Positions 12,716 through 23,720 of a DNA stretch of 64,000 nt are shown here, in pieces. The notes under the pieces were generated by a model that saw nothing but the letters and a program-made list of their open reading frames with translations, was not told the origin of the DNA and did no database searches. Position 1 is the stretch's first letter. Each line of letters begins with the position of its first letter. This DNA comes from Rutstroemia sp. NJR-2017a BVV2 (Eukaryota; Ascomycota; Leotiomycetes; Helotiales; Rutstroemiaceae), in NCBI GenBank assembly GCA_002946415.1, contig NJPS01000040.1:62001-126000 (forward strand), given 5' to 3'. Both the position numbers and the translations under genes were made by a program.

Positions 12716-14130
12716 CTATTCCCAATCTTCTTCCTCGCTGCTCTCATCTTCTTCCTCGTTCTTCTTTGCTTCCTTCGGACTGTTGGGTGCGCGGCTTGCC
12801 ACGCCAGATGCAGCACCGACGACATCGTAGCTTCCATCACTGTCTGCTTGTGACTTCTCATCGTGCGACTTTCGTGCTTCTTCCGGTTTGAGATTCGTGG
12901 CGCGCTCTTGGGTGGCAGGATGGATAGTGGTAGAAGATCCGGCGGATGCTGGTCGAGGAATGTCTTTCGAATCCTTGGTATCCTTGGTATCTTTGGTATC
13001 TTTGGGCTTAACGCTGGCTTCATCATCATCGGAGCTAGCCTCCTCGTCATCGGATTCTTCTTCCTCGGAGCTCTCCTCCTCAGAATCCTCATCCCATCCA
13101 ACCTCCTCTTGCTCGGTAGCTGCTGCGCCTGTTATCTGTTAGTGATTATCCTAACTATTTGGGAGCGAAAGTTGCATACCCTTAAGCAAATCACGTCTTC
13201 TAGCTTCGGCGGTTTCGATGCTGTGTCTCAAGAAATAGTATCGCTTGAAGAAATCTCCATATGTGACCTTATCCGGGACCAGCTTTTCCATCGAACTTCT
13301 CAGCTCTGCATATTTCTCCAAATCCTTGCTAATATCATCTGTCTTGCTGTCGACATTGAAAGTCTTGGCCCATGGTTCAAACTCTTCACTGACGGGATCC
13401 TTGATAAAGCTGTCGGTAGAAGAATGGATAACATGAAGTTGGGCATCGAAACGGCTAGTGTGGATAACTCTCTTTCCCTCAGAATCCTTGCTTTCGAATA
13501 GCACGGTATTGCTTTGTCCTTCACCGGTGGTCGTTGCAGGTGCAATGCTCACGGCATCTTTTAAGAAGTTTCGAATGTTCGTTCCGAATTTCAAGAGAGC
13601 TTCATCAGCAGCATCTTCAGCTTTCTGGATCTCTACCAGCCTCTTGGCCGCCTCCGATTTCAATCGAGCTAAAACACCCTCGGATTCCTTTAAGGCCTCG
13701 TCGGTTGATATTTCCTTTTCGGCAGGTTCTCCTTCCTTGCTTGTCGTGCCACTCGATTCGCCCTCTTTATTCTGTACAATTGAAAGCCCGCGTGTGCGAC
13801 TGATGATCGAGGACTGCAGACTTGTGAACCCTTTCGACGCTTCTTCGCTCACAGCATTAAGTTCTTGCTGGGCTTCCTTGTAGACACTCTCGCCCTGCGT
13901 CGCAATAACTAATCAGCCAAGCGCAGATCTGCCGTCGGGAAAGGTCTCACCTGTTTAACTACGCTCCCGAAAAATCCACCTAGTTTGGCACCCCAGGGAC
14001 TAGAAGAGATGGCCTTGTAGGCTTCTTGGAATTCGGCATTGAGTGTTGTTTCGGGTTGCTGTTCCTTATTCTGATTTCGATTCTCGGAGGGCAGAGCCTG
14101 CTCCTGGATATGATCGTATGCGAAATCCAT
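12716..14130 (-). CDS. BSD-domain protein
   Basis: Exons 14130-13951, 13894-13180 and 13128-12716 encode 435 aa. The N-terminal quarter has a [13 protein letters not shown] segment and a helical region with [13 protein letters not shown] repeats. The BSD domain lies about residues 200-290 and shows its hallmarks: the W-x-FNVD block, [10 protein letters not shown] and [13 protein letters not shown]. The C-terminus is acidic with a degenerate KDT repeat ([16 protein letters not shown]) and ends EEDWE, a conserved end in BSD/Dos2-like proteins. BSD domains occur in TFIIH p62, synapse-associated and Dos2-type proteins; a nuclear or ubiquitin-linked role is possible but not shown by sequence. It is convergent with TSR2, separated by 363 bp. 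Confidence 0.88.
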
Positions 14131-15784
14131 TTTCGCACGATGGGGATGTAGGGATTTGGCAGGAGATTAGAAATTCATAGGGGTTCAGTAAGGTGGTGGG
14201 TGGGTGGACCGATAGTCGACTTCACGATTAGATCTGCAAGCGGAGCGGAACAGGTCGCGTATTGATTTGATTGCGGGCGAGTGGCCCGACAGACAGCTTT
14301 CAAGCCACACCCCTTCTATCTGTTTTGTCACTAGCCACACAATGCCACATTTTCATGTGATGTTGGGTTGGGCCACACTGAACTTTTCACGTAAATACGG
14401 TGGAGTGTTTCACCGTCTCCCCATCGAGTATGCATTTGTAAGCATTTGTATGCATTTGATCTCTGGATTCAAACTGGACGACTGAAAACAGTGCCCGAAA
14501 CTTGTGGCAAGCAGCAGCGAATTATCATCTCCAAATAAGGCCAACAAGGCCAATAAGGCCTCTTGTGGTGGCCATCAAGCTACAGTACATATACCGACCG
14601 ACCTTACCTTACGGTTAAGTACAGACTCCGGCCGGTTCCAAGCGCGGAAGAAGACAAAAGACCGAGATCCGAAAATGGTACAAGCAGAATCCTTCAATAG
14701 GCACAAATGAGACCAACAGCGCTCGGCAGGGGATCCTTTTCCTTTCCACCTGCGTCATTTTTGCTTATCTGCCACTTTTAGCCATCTTCTGGGCGTGAAA
14801 TCTCACTCTCCCCTCCTCCAAAGTCATATGTTGTATCTATGTGCGGTTGAAGCAGGCTGTCGAGTCAAGCTTTGGGATGGTACTACGCTGTATGTTGCTC
14901 CGGACATCGGGGCTTTGAGGCTCTTCCTATAAATATCTTCTTCATGTACATGCGAGGCGAATAATGTCGATCGGGATAGCATCATCCATGAGACCTGAGC
15001 TGAGCAGAATTGCAGCAGTCAAAGACTCTCTCACGGCGTGAACCCATGCAATACTTCGTACAAAGTAGAATGTACAAGTAGACTTTAACTTTTTGGTCCA
15101 TTCATATCGCGCAGTTAGCGGGCTTTAAGCCGAGTGGAGCACAATGTTGCTGAGAAATCAACATGGGACATAGCCCCTCTCTTGACTCTTTTGTCGCTTT
15201 TTCGAATGCCGTAGAAGGGAATCCAGAAGAAACCTCGAGTTACTCACACGGCAAACTCTGCATATCACCTCATTCCCAGTGTAACCTCAGATCCTCAAAT
15301 CCTCACGTCAAGACCTCACGAGCTGATGCTTGGATGAAAGTCAAGTCGTCGATCAATTGCGGCCACGGAATCAAGGCTTTCACAGGCTCTCTACATTTCA
15401 CAGTTGTTTCAATAACTTACCCTCTTTTTTCTTTTTCGCCTTCCAATACCCGGCCCCTCCACAAACCCTTACCTTAGATCGAGACACTTTACAGTCTCCA
15501 GTTGCAGGTGCGTCCTGCATAAGCTTACGGTACATTATCAGTCCAACTTTTTATCCCGCCCTCCCATCACATCCCCCCTTCACATCCCCCCAACCCACGC
15601 CTTTCACAACACATCAAAATATCCATTCTGCAATTTCACCACCAACCCCAACCCCATATTCGTTCATTCTCTATCAATCTACTAGAGAATGGGGAATTAG
15701 CTCCGAGCACCTGAAAGAATAATTCCTTTATAGCACAAAGAAAGAGAACACTTTTACCTACGTCAGACTCTGAGCTTACAAGAA
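14131..15784. other. Long promoter region between BSD gene and YAP1
   Basis: Divergent spacer of 1.65 kb. 14534-14560 is a minisatellite of the 9-bp unit AAGGCCAAC/T. 15555-15660 is C-rich and CT-rich, typical of a fungal 5' leader, just upstream of YAP1. Short ORFs here (up to 130 codons at 15330-15722) have no family resemblance and overlap the presumed YAP1 leader. Confidence 0.5.
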
Positions 15785-17836
15785 ATGGCTGCAGTAAAGA
15801 ACAATCGCTATCCGCAAAACCCCATCAATCCCGATTTCACCTTATCTGCACGACAAGAAGAATTGCTGTACGCTGCGCTCAATTCTAACAAAGCTACTAA
15901 TATCGATACTTCAATTCCGCTGTCCGCCGACACAATTCAAATGTCTTCGGCCGACGCTCTGAGGGAATCTCCGCTCCAAGCGCCCGGTTCGGGCACCTTG
16001 AGCGGATTCGAAGAGAGCCCTTTCATCGACTACGATTACGACTTCGATGGCGATGGAAGCTTCGACTTCGACTTCCACAATGACTCGCAAGGACAGATGA
16101 TCGGAAACTTGCCGGGAACGTCGTCAGATGGTGATGCAGCTGATACCCACGATAAGCGAAGCCATCCTGACGATGATGGGGAGGAGGAGGAAGGAGGTGG
16201 TAAGCGCAGAGAAGGCGAGGACAAATCATCAAAGAAGCCTGGTAGAAAGCCTTTAACATCTGAACCGACTTCTGTGAGTACTCCTGCAGAGTCTCTTATC
16301 TTATCGTGACTGCTTCTAATACCTAAGCAGAAGCGCAAAGCTCAAAATCGTGCCGCTCAACGTGCCTTCCGTGAACGTAAAGAAAAACATCTCAAGGACT
16401 TGGAAACCAAAGTTGAGGACTTACAGAAGGCGTCCGAATCTGCCAATCATGAAAACAGTATTCTGCGAGCGCAAATTGAGCGCATGTCGGCGGAATTGCG
16501 AGAATACAAAAAGCGACTGTCCGTCACCGGTAGTATCAATCGAAGCTCCCCAGGTTCCGGTCTTCCACCATATCTTGCCAACAAGGGTCTTGGAGGTGGA
16601 GCAGTCCACAATCCAAATGATGTAAACTTCTCATTCGAGTTCCCCAGATTCGGTCGTCTACCCGGACTGCCTGTCACCAATGGAAGCTCATCGATTCGAT
16701 CAATGGTCTCGCCCACCCCCAGTGCTCAAACACCTACCCCAACACACAACAACTCCATCGATAAGGGTCAAGTCAGCCCACACAACCAATCATCACCCAC
16801 CAACACCTTCACCAATGCTGGTTTAACACAGACACCAGCTCAAATCGAGGCTAGCGATATGGCAAGCTTGTCTGGTCTTTTCACTCCTGGATTCCTCGAT
16901 AGTGCTTCCAAGAGTTCTCCATTCGAGTTCTTCGGAAACGGAACCTCCAAAGGTTCAATTTCAAGTACTGACTCGGCCAATGGACAAAATAGCAGTGGTC
17001 ATAACACATCATACAGCTCACCGTCCGCGTCTTCGAATTCAAATAATGGCGCTAGCTCATCATGTGGCACATCCCCGGAACCATCTGTTCAATCGCCGGT
17101 ATACAACAAGCCACTTGACAGTACCTTAACGACCATTGGAGAAGAGAATACTTGTAGCAACAACACCCTTCCACCAGGTGAGCTGACCTTTTGCGAAAAA
17201 CTTAATATGGCTTGTGGAAACCCCCACAACCCTATTCCACGTACAATGTCTGAGCCAGGTGTCAATTCAGGAACTGAGGAAACCCCCGCCTTCGATATCA
17301 ATGGAATTGACTGGTTTGCCCAACAAAATAACAATCAGTTCGATCCTCAACTATTTGGTGATTACAGGGAGCCGCAGGACAACGTGCTTTCCAACGAAGC
17401 CTTCAATGATGGTTTCTTCACTGATGCATTTGACATACCCGACTTCAATAGCCCATTCAATGCCATTCCGAGCCCGGCAGCGCCGAAGAAGGATCTCGTA
17501 CAACAAATCGATGCGAAGCAGAATGACGATGAAGAGGTTGTTCCAGCAGAGGACAGGACGCAAATGCTTAACTGCAACACTATCTGGTATGTTTCTGAGG
17601 ACCCACATCTGCATTTTAATGATAACCGTACTGACAACTTTATCAGGGATCGTCTTCAAAACTGCCCCCGAGTCAAGGAAGGCGAATTCGACCTTGATGG
17701 GCTCTGCAAGGACCTTCAAAAGAAAGCCAAGTGCTCTGAAACTGGTGCCGTTGTTAACGAAGCTGATTTCAATAAGATTATGCAGTCATATGCGAAGGAT
17801 AAGTCGAGCAATTGTGGTGTGACTAACAATGCATAA
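15785..17836 (+). CDS. yap1: AP-1-like bZIP transcription factor Yap1
   Basis: Exons 15785-16273, 16331-17586 and 17647-17836 give 644 aa. The basic region starts at residue 164 (KRKAQNRAAQRAFRERK, with the Yap-type N-x2-A-A-Q-x2-F-R) and is followed by a leucine zipper of about 40 residues. A Ser/Asn/Thr-rich middle leads to the n-CRD near residue 450 (FCEKLNMACGNPHNP). The c-CRD spans about residues 577-640, with Cys in LNCNTIW, QNCPR, GLCKD and AKCSE next to the nuclear-export-type helix. Yap1 senses peroxide through these cysteines, accumulates in the nucleus and induces antioxidant genes. Intron 2 (17587-17646) is 60 nt, in frame and free of stops. An acidic serine/aspartate-rich domain precedes the bZIP. 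Confidence 0.96.
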
Positions 17837-18603
17837 ATGATGGAAAATTATACACTTGGGATGGTGCCTGTACTACTGGAATGGTTGGCGTTGCAATCAC
17901 AATAAAATGACCACATGGTCGGTTCATGGATATGGATATCATTTTTGCTTGCTGGTTGGGGCAGGGCAAATTATTTTGGCGTCATTACTACTTATCCATG
18001 ACATCGATCTGGATTGAGATGATTTTACTGAGGAATCTGGTTTTGATTCTACTTGCTACTTTTTCGTTCTTTTACTTTTCTGTTCGGTCCATTTGCTGAG
18101 GTTTACTGATGAGGAATGAATGAATTTTGGTTGAAAGGTCTCTAGTGCACGCAGATAGTATGGTTTTTCTGAGGGTCTTGTACTTTTTGTACTGTAAACA
18201 AATCAGGTGACAGTGTGGTTTTTACTCGATCTTGTGTTGCGGAGTGGGTGCAGCGGGAATTGGTTGGGATGGGATGGGATAGGGATTACTTGAACCAATG
18301 ATTGATTGATTGATATATTAAGAATTAAATACTACACTTCTCTACTTAGGTTCCCTTGTCTTCATTCAAGGGAACGCATGTGATCTGCGTGTGCTGATGT
18401 GCTGACTTTTTTCACAACCGAATCTTGGAGTCGACTTCGGTCATGTCATGTGCTCTTGAAAGTCTGGTACGCTAACTGCGGCGGCGTGGAAATAGTTGGG
18501 CTTGAGAAAAAGCTAGATAAGAAGGCGCGTGGACGTGGAATATATACGTTCGGCTTTGCCCTTGGTTGTAGTAGGGGAAGTGCTTTTCACTTGGTCTTCT
18601 TTT

Positions 18604-18631
<28 letters not shown>
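18604..18631 (+). repeat. Homopolymer of 28 G
   Basis: An uninterrupted run of 28 G on the plus strand, 770 bp past the YAP1 stop codon. It can fold as an intramolecular G-quadruplex. Length is likely variable or uncertain in the assembly. Confidence 0.95.
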
Positions 18632-18634
<3 letters not shown>

Positions 18635-19372
18635 AGGACCTAGTGGTCTGGTGATTGGAGTGCTGTTTGGGGTTTTGATGGTTTCGTGATTTGGTTTATT
18701 TTGCTGTTTATTCGCGGTTTTATATGTTGCTGTTTTATTTATTGCTATTTTATTTGCGATCTCGTCGATTTCTTATCCATTGTTTGATATTTATCGGATT
18801 TTGTTCAATTCTTCATCTGCTATCATATACCGTCTATCATACATCATACCATTTACCTGGCATTTCAAGTGGAACTTCGACAAAGAGGGAACGGAGATCT
18901 CATGTGGAATTCTCTGTTGAGGGTTGGTCGATGAATCATCTAGTTCGTCTACTTAATCTCTGATTCGCATTTCGGCACATACACGCATATACCATCCATC
19001 CTCCATCATGCATACATAACCTTCCTCATCTAGCTGAGATGAGATAACAAGAGGTACAATCGTATCTTGCCTTGTCTCGCATTGTCTTGTCTTATCCTGT
19101 CTTCTCTTGCCGACAGGAATGGTATACAAGTTGCCAGTTGGAAACGCAGTTAGTTGGGCTAGACGAGCGGGGGAAAATAATGATAAGGAATGCAAAAAGT
19201 CGCGGTTCAATTATACTCTGACGTCTTCCTTCATTGTGCGTACATACATGCTGTGATATGCTGTGTTGTGCTGTGATAGATTTTGTTGCTTGCTTTATTT
19301 GTTGGGATGGAGAGCTCAATGAGGAGTATATGGTATAGTAGTTCAATGGCTGACCTTCTCCCCGTCTTCCAA

Positions 19373-19490
19373 TCTCTGTCTCTCTGTCTCTCCCCTCTTC
19401 GTCTCTCCCCTCTTCGTCTCTCCTCCTCTCTGTCTCTTCTTCTCTCCGTTGCTCCTCCTCTCCGTCTTCAATCTCTCCGTCACTCACTGT
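19373..19490. repeat. Pyrimidine-rich low-complexity tract
   Basis: About 118 bp almost entirely of C and T on the plus strand, built from CTCTGTCTCT and TCCCCTCTTCG-type units, several repeated in tandem. It encodes only Arg/Glu-rich or Leu/Ser-rich shadow ORFs. A polypurine-polypyrimidine tract like this can form triplex DNA. Confidence 0.8.
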
Positions 19491-19763
19491 CGAGACAACC
19501 GGCTTGATTACTTATGCACGCATATAGGTGCAGAGTAATTCTCAGTTGATTATATCTACCGATTCTATGGGTATAAGACCCTTCTAAAGGGTACTTTCTT
19601 ATTCCCTCCGATATCAACTTAAATTACATATTAAACCATCGGAGGCAATACGGCCATTTATCATGAGCAGCGTAAATGAAAGCGAGAATAGATACTCGTT
19701 CTCTTCGGCTCTCCTTCTCTTCGGCTTTCCTTCTCCTGTCCCTCCGTCCGTCCTGATCTCCCT

Positions 19764-19920
19764 CTCTCTTTCCTCCCTGTTTTGAGCTTTTCGTGGATAC
19801 CGATCGATCCTCTGTCCTCATATCCGATTTAGTATATCCTCTTCCTCTCTTTCCTCCCTGTTTCGAGTTTTTCCTGAATACCGATCGATCCTCTGTCCTC
19901 ATATCCGACTTAGTACATCC
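19764..19920. repeat. Two tandem 76-bp copies
   Basis: 19764-19839 and 19845-19920 are near-identical: both run from CTCTCTTTCCTCCCTG through CGATCGATCCTCTGTCCTCA to the TCCGA-T/C-TTAGTA-C/T-ATCC end. Differences are mostly C/T and G/A transitions, plus a few transversions. No coding function is apparent. Confidence 0.82.
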
Positions 19921-20049
19921 TAAATCTCGCATTCTTACTGCTATCGTCGAAACTATCGATTAGTAAAGTTCGCTCACATGCCCACTTCCTATCTACTTTA
20001 ATGAAAAACTCTACGTGCCGACTTCCATCTAGGTCGTTCGTACATAACG

Positions 20050-20332
20050 AGACCGTAGTTTATACCTCTACGGTACTTGCTTGATGATATGAGAGTTCAA
20101 GCTGTTTGTTTAACGGTTGTGAGAATGGTATGGATTGGTCGCCGTACTGCTTTAGATATTGATTTATCTGGTTCTTCGATCTCTGCCCATCATCTACATC
20201 GAGACCGTACTTTGTGCCTCTGCGGTACTTGCTTGATGAAATCGGCGTTCATACTACCCAACAATTGTCAGAATGGTCGAGATCGATCGTCATACTGCTT
20301 TAGATGTTGATTTATCTGGTTCTTCGATCTCA
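20050..20332. repeat. Two tandem copies of about 132 bp
   Basis: 20050-20183 and 20202-20332 share AGACCGTA at the start, CGGTACTTGCTTGATGA in the middle and TTATCTGGTTCTTCGATCTC at the end, with scattered, mainly transition differences between. The period is about 150 bp. No ORF is conserved between the copies. Confidence 0.8.
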
Positions 20333-21395
20333 TGACCGTTCTTGTTGGCTTGTTGATGCGCTACGATAGTACCGTTCAGTGAACTTGTTGATATCGTACC
20401 GGTTTACTATCAACTGAGGCTCTGAATTGCTCTGGACAAGCTTGGTTTAGAAGCTAGTTGCGGTGTTCGGAGATTTGTATATCTGCGAGGTTGCGTACTG
20501 TGAATGTGTTTGGGGAAAACGAAGGCTATGAAGTCGGTTGAAGTTGGATTTTGCAGTACGAGGAGCGTTAAGATACGTCGTTACCTGCTGGGCGAGTACA
20601 TGTTGTTTTTGTGTCGGCTGTACAGGAAAGAAATTCATTGACAGCTGTCTCTCCTAAAAGTCAAAATCAACCCAGGGTTCTTAGCTTTCGGGGTCCAGTG
20701 GTTGACAGACGTCTCGCTTATTTTAGCGACCCCTTAACTGCGGGGTATCTCCGAAATGAATCACCACTGCAAGTCGTCTGCAATTGATTGATATTGTTGC
20801 AATGCTACTATGATATGCTATATACCTCAATATGATGGAACAGACAATGTTGATCTGGCCATGGAGGCTGCAGTGCTGCTTGGCCGTGTCAATCACTGGT
20901 TCACCTCACTCCACTCAACTGCAGTCCCATATACTTCCATGGCGTGGGTCAGTACGGTCAACTTTAGATGAGCTTTAGCCTCTGGCTCAAGCAACAGACT
21001 CTCAGTACTAGTTCACGATCTTTCGGTCATGCATCGTACCATACTGTCCGAGGACACGATATGATAGGGCTCCGTTGATAACTTGTCCTGGGCGAGCTTA
21101 TCGTCACCCTCTGTTCCATTTCTCTCACGATCTTGGACAGCTAATAGATCACGCCGTCGACAAGGAGAACTCAGCCATAGGTAAATCAATAGTTGCGAGA
21201 TAGTGGCATTTTCTGTGTATAAATGATTCTCCTCCCATCTCCTCTTGCTCGTTTTTTTCTTCCCTCGTCCTTGACAGTTTATTCATCGATACTTGACTTA
21301 CATTTAATTTCACCTCGCAAATTCATTTGTTCGTATATTACATCGACTGCATAACCTTCTGGATTATTCCTATTACTTTCGAATATCTTATTACA

Positions 21396-22397
21396 ATGGC
21401 TACTTCTTATATCCGACCTCCACCAGGACTTAGACCACCTCCCGGACTTGTTCTCCCTCCTAAAGTGGCCAATTATTACTACCAGGATCAGGAAACCGGG
21501 ATCATGATTGCGTACGAACAACCCGGAGCCCCTCACTGGACGGAGAAATACGCTGGATTGCCAACTCCAAGCCCACCGCCACAGCAACATCACAGTAAGT
21601 ATCCTAACATCCAAGCCTGTAAAAGCAAATCCCAACATCACCAGACTTCCAACCTAGAAGACACTCGGCCGGCCTTCGCCCTATTCATGAAAACTCCATC
21701 TCAATCGGCAGCATCGTACAACTACCAAAGCCAACCCATGGAGAAAACCCTCTCACGTGCCTCAAAACCGGTAAACAACTCCACTACCAAGCCTATGGAC
21801 ACCCGGTCGTCATCCTGGACCTCAAACGCAACCCGGCTACCAACACACTTGTCGCTCTCTGCTGCATCATCTCCGGGAACCCAAAACCCTCGCCTTACGA
21901 CCCCGCCGTCGGAGCCCGCCTTCCCATCCATATGCATACCGAAGCGATGGGTCCTCGACCTGCCTACGTTACTTCGACCTTCCGGGAGGAAGACATCATG
22001 GTCTTGGAGGACCGCCCAATGTTAAAGCAATCTTACATTCTCATTGGACACGCCTACGCTATTCCTATCGAATTCCTGATGAGCTTCTCGCAACCTTTGG
22101 AACACCGTCTGGGAGCCACCAGCTACAAGAGACTCAGACAACACCTCGACCTACCGGAAAGAGCCTGGATCGACACTGCGACCTACGCTGCTGGACGCGC
22201 ACCACAATGGGAATTTGGAACATTCGCACCGTTTACCCATTCGATGCCGAGAACTTCTACCAGGACTCTCTCGGATGCAGCCCTTCGGGAGAAACAAATG
22301 GAGCGAGAAGTAAGTTTTTTCTTTTCGTCTTTCATTTATTAGAAAAAGTTGACTGATTGCTCTGTAGTTCCTTGCCAGCATGACTCGCCGTTGCTGA
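21396..22397 (+). CDS. Hypothetical protein with proline-rich start
   Basis: Exons 21396-21594, 21645-22309 and 22368-22397 give 297 aa; all three junctions keep the frame and use good GTAAGT donors. The N-terminus has two PPPGL units (RPPPGLRPPPGL) within the first 20 residues. The remaining sequence is a mixed alpha/beta-type soluble protein with no membrane segment, no signal peptide and no motif I recognise; GHAYAIPIEF and RLGATSYKRLRQHL are its most distinctive blocks. The last exon encodes only FLASMTRRC. The intact three-exon frame argues for a real, probably lineage-restricted gene. Function unknown. Confidence 0.68.
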
Positions 22398-22715
22398 TTA
22401 CATCGAACATCGTCGACTATTTTGTACAGCTCCTCCAATCAGCGTTTTCCGGTATGTTGTCGTGAAGTCTTTGGGGTTAAATGTTCCTTCCAGACTAATT
22501 GCATTCTTCTAGAAGTCCATCACCAAACAAGACCAAAAAACCCAAAAACCAAAAAAATGTTCTGGCTCCTCGTCTATTTAAATTCAACTGTCGTCTTCCT
22601 GTTTTGAAATTCCAGCAATTCAACTCAATCAACCAATTTACACCAGGACATCGTCGTGGACTGAACATTTTTCGACAACTACAAAACACAACATCGAATA
22701 TTGAACATCAACACA

Positions 22716-23202
22716 ATGGCAAAACAATTGTAAGAATCATACCACTTCATTACATTGATCTAGTACTAACTGTGTGTCAAGACTGTCTCAATTACAACAC
22801 CACAACTACAACACAACTACCTTATCAACACAACTACATCAGCAACACAACTACATCAGCAATACAACTACATCAACACAACTACATCAACACAACTACA
22901 TTAGCAACATAAATACTTCAACAATACAACGACATCAACAATACAACTACATCAGCAACATAATCACATCAACAATACAACGACATCAACAACACAGCCT
23001 CATCAACACTACACAACTACCTCAGCGGCATCATCACCTCACCAATACCACAACCTCATCGGCATCACAACCTCACCAACACAACAACCTCACCTCACCA
23101 ACCGACGCGACGACCTCACCAACCGACACGACAACCGCCTCGGGGCTGGCAAAGTCGAATTCTCAGCCTGTACGCGGCGCCAGCTACGAACCTTCAATCT
23201 AG
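22716..23202 (+). CDS. Possible small Asn/Thr/Gln/His-rich protein
   Basis: A short exon 22716-22729 (MAKQ...) with a favourable CACAATGG start context is followed by an intron with good signals: donor GTAAGA, branch TACTAAC and acceptor CAAG at 22781. Exon 22782-23202 stays open for 140 codons through a repetitive stretch of ACAACTACATCA-type units and ends in a non-repetitive tail (SNSQPVRGASYEPSI). The total is 144 aa. The product would be low-complexity, rich in N, T, Q, H, and could be prion-like or a wall-linked peptide, but no family is recognised. The repeat alone can hold open frames by chance, so this is tentative. Confidence 0.4.
22793..23140 (+). repeat. ACAACTACATCA-type minisatellite
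   Basis: Roughly 350 bp of degenerate tandem repeats built on ACAACTACATCAACA and ACAACCTCACCAAC variants, lacking G on the plus strand almost throughout. It overlaps the possible small coding region 22716-23202. Confidence 0.8.
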
Positions 23203-23720
23203 TTATTGGAGAGCTGATGAGAATCGCAGTTTTATTTCGATAGTTCTTCTGAATGCAATTTCATGATGCTCAACAATTGAATGAATATTTTTCTTGCTTG
23301 ATGTGATGTGATGTGATGTGCTGTGATGTATTGTATTGTAATTGCCTTCGTAAAAGGTCCCCTTGGGCTGAGTTCTTTTCAGGTCTGTGAGTCTTAGGAG
23401 GCTTATAATTGTAGGGATAGAATCATGAGAAGAAGTGTGAGGATATATTATCCTCATCTATATCTGTTTGTCTACATAAGTACATTGGACTTTCAGTTGT
23501 GTTCTAACAAGAAAATGCAATGAATGCCGTACCGCAAGATCTCCTAACGCCAGCCACTAAATGACCTGTACCCAGCCGCTATTGATAACTGTGATTATAA
23601 CTCAAATTTTCCTTCATGCATGCAGATACCCATCAATTCATCCATTCATTGATTCATACGTCCGTAACCCAGCAACCGTCCATAGCCCATCAACCGTCCA
23701 TAACCCATCATTCGAACAAC
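23203..23720. other. Convergent intergenic spacer with short repeats
   Basis: No gene. 23298-23336 is a (GATGT)n-type microsatellite, and 23665-23712 has three copies of an AACCGTCCATA-CCCATC unit. These lie in the presumed 3' region of the E1-beta gene. Confidence 0.5.

Larger units (their letters stand above)
17837..21395. other. Gene-poor 3.5-kb stretch
   Basis: Only short ORFs without recognisable features occur. The stretch holds the YAP1 3' end, a GATT repeat near 18295-18314, a 28-G run, a TCTTG-rich patch near 19065-19110, a pyrimidine tract and two tandem duplications (listed separately). 20694-20755 contains GCGACCCCTTAACTGCGGGG, a near-palindromic CCCC/GGGG element that includes the STRE-like core CCCCT; whether it regulates the gene at 21396 is a guess. 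Confidence 0.45.

Noticed and set aside
12863..13501. 212-codon hydrophobic plus-strand ORF resembling a membrane protein
   Set aside because: It is antisense to the BSD-domain gene; its hydrophobic look comes from the complement of acidic codons.
20753..20765. ATGAATCACC match to the pogo-like TIR
   Set aside because: Only about 10 bp shared and no second end nearby; likely chance.
23298..23712. Search for a CRISPR-like array in short repeats
   Set aside because: The repeats are simple microsatellites without spacers, and the genome is eukaryotic.
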